Notes under the pieces: model-generated | What the model saw: only the letters and a program-made list of their open reading frames with translations | What the model was told of the DNA's origin: nothing | Database searches by the model: none | Part shown: positions 22,136-24,476 of the stretch, piece by piece | Numbering within the stretch: position 1 is the first letter of the stretch | How the letters are laid out: each line of letters starts with the position of its first letter | NCBI GenBank assembly: GCA_963930185.1 | Contig: CAWVLT010000060.1 | Span: forward strand, 1-24,476 | Length of the DNA stretch: 24,476 bases | Direction of reading: 5' to 3' | Source: JAGZEG01 sp963930185 | GTDB taxonomy: Bacteria > Actinomycetota > Coriobacteriia > Coriobacteriales > UMGS124 | Translations under genes and position numbers: made by a program

Positions 22136-24181
22136 TTAGCCGCGGCCTCCTTGTGCCTCCTGCGGCCGCTCGGCCTCCAGGCAGCTCTCCATGGCATAGC
22201 GAATGACGTCGGAGCGGTTCACCATGCCCACGACGCGCCCGCCCGAGACGACCGGCACCTTCTTGAACTTGTGCCTAGAGAGAAGCTGGCAGGCATCCTT
22301 GAGCGTGTCCTGGGCGTCGAGCGTGACCACCTTGCCCGTGGCGATGGTGCTCACCGGCAGCTCGATGAGCTCGCGCAGGCGCTCGTCGATCGTGCGGTTG
22401 TTCGCCACCTCGATGAGCGAGTACGAGCCGGAGACAAACGGGTGCTGGTCCGCCAGGTAGCGCATGATGTCGCCGTCGGACACGAAGCCCACGACGGCAC
22501 CGCCCTCGTCGACGAGAGGCATGCCGCTCACCCTGTGGTCCGCGAGGCTGCGCATGGCCTCGCCCACGCGGGCGTCGGCGGAGATCACGAAGGGATCGGT
22601 CTGCATGATCGAGGCGAGGCCCACGCCCTCAAGCGAGGCGCCCGCAGCAGCGGGAACACCGTCCATGGCGGCAGGGACGTCCGGGACGGCAGTCTGGGCA
22701 TCGCCGACGGCAGGGGCCTGCTGTCCGGCGGCCCGGGATGCCTCTGCCATAGCGGCGTCGACGCGCGGCGCGACCCCCTTGGCCCTGGCGCCGCGCAGGC
22801 GCGCCGCAAGCGCGTAGGCAAACGAGGTCGCCAGGCCAACCACGCCGATCACCGTGGCCACCTTGATGGCGGCGGAGAAGCCGAGCGCGGTGGCGAGACC
22901 GGCCTCGGCCCCCTGGGCAAGCGCCTGACCCTGGGCCGATGACATGACACCCGTGAACAGGGCGGGGCCCACGCAGGCGGCTATCTGGATGAACGTGGAC
23001 ATGAGCGCCACGCCAAACGCGTTCTGCTGGGGCGGCAGCGTGCGCAGGCCAGCCGTCTGGGAGGGCGAGAACACCAGGCCCACGCCCGCGTACGTCAGAA
23101 GGGCCCCCACGAAGATCGCCGGTGCCGAGAGCATGGGAGCGGTGAGGGCGACCACGAGCGCGCCCAGGGAGAGCGTCAGGAAGCCCAGCGGCAGCAGCGG
23201 CCACTCGCCACGCGCGTCCATGACGCGACCGGCCACCAAGGTGCAGCCGGCGTTGAGAAGCACGGGGACCAGGATGATGACGCCGGCCAGAAACGCCGTC
23301 ATCCCCAGCGCCCCCTCGAAGTACAGGGGAAGCAGCACGCTGAACGAGAACGTCGTGGTCATGGCGACGACCACCATGAGCACGGCGGGCCAGAAGCGCG
23401 CGCTCTTCATGAGTCGCACGTCGATGAGCGGATGGTCGCAGCGCAGCTGACGCACCACAAAGACCACGGCCGAGGCGACGGCGACCACGAGGAACGCCGC
23501 ACCGAGCACGGCGTTGAGCGTGATCTGCGCCAGGCCGAAGCACAGGGTGAACAGGAAGCCCGCGGAAAGCGCCACAGACGCAACGTCCAGGTGGGCCTCG
23601 GTGTTCTCGAGGTTGCGCACGAACACCAGGCCGAGCAGGGCAAGCACCGCCATGACCACGAGCGGCACGACGAAGATGCTATGCCAGCCGAACGCCGTGA
23701 CGAGGCCGCCGCACACAACCGGGGCGAACGCCGGCCCGAAGGTGATGGTGCAGCCGCCGATGGAGATGAACGTGCCCAGCTTGTTCTTGGGCGCCACGAC
23801 CATGATCGTGTTCATCATGAGGGGGATGAACAGCCCCGTGCCGACGGCCTGGATGAGGCGGGCCACCAGCAGAAACGGGAAGTTCATCGCAAGCAGGCCC
23901 ATGAGCGAGCCCACGATGCTGAAGGCAGCGCCCGCAAAGAACAGCACGCGCAGCTTGAAGCGTCGGTACAGAAACGCCATGCACATCACCACCACCGTGG
24001 CGACGATCATGTAGCCGGTGACCAGCCACTGTGCCGTGACCGAGTCGACCCCGTACTCGGCCATGATGGACATGAGGCCCATGTTGACCAGGTTCTCGTT
24101 AAACCCCGCCACGAACGCGCTCGCATAGAGCACGACGAGCAGCGGGACGTAGCTTGCGCCCTTCGTGTTTGCGCCTTGCAT
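22136..24181 (-). CDS. DHA2-type MFS exporter fused to a C-terminal CBS-domain pair
   Basis: A 681-residue inner-membrane protein. Residues 10-462 form an MFS transporter of the 14-helix EmrB/QacA (DHA2) type: QWLVTGYMIV (51-60), the RRFKLR loop (73-78), ARLIQAVGTGLFIP (107-120) and the motif-C-like GPAFAPVVCGGL (149-160). A linker rich in Ala and Pro (463-520) leads to two CBS domains, about 523-577 (VSGMPLVDEGGAVVGFVSDGD) and 608-663 (KVPVVSGGRVVGMVNRSDVI). CBS pairs bind adenine nucleotides or sense ionic strength and usually gate the attached protein. Drug or metabolite export is inferred from the family. The start at 24181 has AAGGA about 12 nt upstream, slightly long spacing. It converges on the LuxR gene and has no partner gene such as emrA in view. 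No frameshift or truncation is visible, so the fusion appears genuine. Confidence 0.9.
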   Translation of the reverse strand: MQGANTKGASYVPLLVVLYASAFVAGFNENLVNMGLMSIMAEYGVDSVTAQWLVTGYMIVATVVVMCMAFLYRRFKLRVLFFAGAAFSIVGSLMGLLAMNFPFLLVARLIQAVGTGLFIPLMMNTIMVVAPKNKLGTFISIGGCTITFGPAFAPVVCGGLVTAFGWHSIFVVPLVVMAVLALLGLVFVRNLENTEAHLDVASVALSAGFLFTLCFGLAQITLNAVLGAAFLVVAVASAVVFVVRQLRCDHPLIDVRLMKSARFWPAVLMVVVAMTTTFSFSVLLPLYFEGALGMTAFLAGVIILVPVLLNAGCTLVAGRVMDARGEWPLLPLGFLTLSLGALVVALTAPMLSAPAIFVGALLTYAGVGLVFSPSQTAGLRTLPPQQNAFGVALMSTFIQIAACVGPALFTGVMSSAQGQALAQGAEAGLATALGFSAAIKVATVIGVVGLATSFAYALAARLRGARAKGVAPRVDAAMAEASRAAGQQAPAVGDAQTAVPDVPAAMDGVPAAAGASLEGVGLASIMQTDPFVISADARVGEAMRSLADHRVSGMPLVDEGGAVVGFVSDGDIMRYLADQHPFVSGSYSLIEVANNRTIDERLRELIELPVSTIATGKVVTLDAQDTLKDACQLLSRHKFKKVPVVSGGRVVGMVNRSDVIRYAMESCLEAERPQEAQGGRG

Positions 24182-24296
24182 ATGGACGTCAGTTCCTTCC
24201 CACAGAAAAGATGCGGCAATCCCGTGCCGATGCGGGCCGCGCCAGCCGTCCGCCACCTGCGACAGGAGCTGTCACACCAGACAGACGGGCAAGGGA

Positions 24297-24302
24297 CTTA
24301 TA
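24297..24302 (-). promoter_or_regulatory. Candidate -10 box of the MFS-CBS gene
   Basis: TATAAG on the minus strand lies about 115 nt before the ATG at 24181, but no acceptable -35 box is found 16-18 bp upstream. The call is weak. Confidence 0.25.
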
Positions 24303-24476
24303 CGGCGTGACGAGTCTATCACTTTGGACATGCAGGTCACCGAATCCGCGCATATGCGATCGCGGTTGAGTTTCAAAATCAGCGCTACACCCACACTCAT
24401 CGACACGTTCCCGCAGCTAACGCTACGGGACGGCGGCTCTCTTCGCCGGCGGCTTTCCGGCTTCTCCTGCCCGTCT
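24303..24476. other. Right-edge segment, coding status undecided
   Basis: This 174-bp edge may carry the end or start of a gene outside the window. On the minus strand a frame from the edge reads RRAGEAGKPPAKRAAVP and stops at 24423-24425, which could be a basic C-terminus. On the plus strand an ATG at 24330 opens a frame to the edge (MQVTESAHMRSRLSFKISAT) but lacks a good ribosome-binding site. Neither can be decided here. Confidence 0.25.

Overview
The window looks like a chromosomal segment of a high-GC anaerobic actinobacterium, most likely class Coriobacteriia (Eggerthella/Slackia/Olsenella-type relatives). The grounds are the gene types and GC-rich codon use: a pyruvate:ferredoxin oxidoreductase, a PaaK-type CoA ligase paired with an ACT protein, three exported flavoprotein reductases of the fumarate/urocanate-reductase superfamily, and two regulators that fuse about ten or more membrane helices to a LuxR-type DNA-binding domain. 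No lineage marker such as rRNA is present, so the class assignment is inference.

Layout. 1-2030 (-) is the N-terminal 676 codons of pyruvate:ferredoxin oxidoreductase, running off the left edge. 2450-4392 (-) holds an XRE-type helix-turn-helix protein and a protein with a DUF559/Vsr-like nuclease motif. 4393-5149 is a gene-free, partly AT-rich stretch with a well-formed promoter, a 12-bp hairpin and a 210-bp near-palindromic element. 5150-6876 (-) is a translationally coupled PaaK-like CoA ligase and tandem-ACT protein. 7073-8839 (-) is flavoreductase 1, followed upstream by its probable LysR regulator (9036-9893) and an AAA_14/DUF4143 ATPase (9935-11296) whose promoter carries three repeats spaced exactly 34 bp apart. 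11689-14124 (+) is flavoreductase 2, with two FMN-binding domains ahead of the FAD domain. It converges on a membrane LuxR regulator (14413-15876, -), which overlaps by 8 bp the gene for an AlbA_2/Schlafen-type protein (15869-17680, -). 17966-20023 (-) is flavoreductase 3, with an acidic Gly/Ala/Pro/Glu tail, divergent from a second membrane LuxR regulator (20330-21982, +). 22136-24181 (-) is a 14-helix MFS exporter fused to a CBS-domain pair.

How the genes may work together. Oxidoreductase and CoA-ligase genes at the left suggest 2-oxoacid/aryl-acid fermentation that yields reduced ferredoxin. The three exported flavoproteins are plausible terminal reductases for small organic acceptors, each beside a one-component regulator of its own (LysR, LuxR, LuxR). 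Between these metabolic modules sit less GC-rich genes (AAA_14/DUF4143, AlbA_2, DUF559-like) whose AT-rich upstream regions carry phased short repeats. These look like acquired, self-regulated defence- or stress-type genes. The most interesting unexplained signals are the 210-bp palindrome, the phased repeats, the AlbA_2-LuxR overlap, the double-FMN reductase and the MFS-CBS fusion. No substrate can be assigned to any of the reductases from sequence alone.
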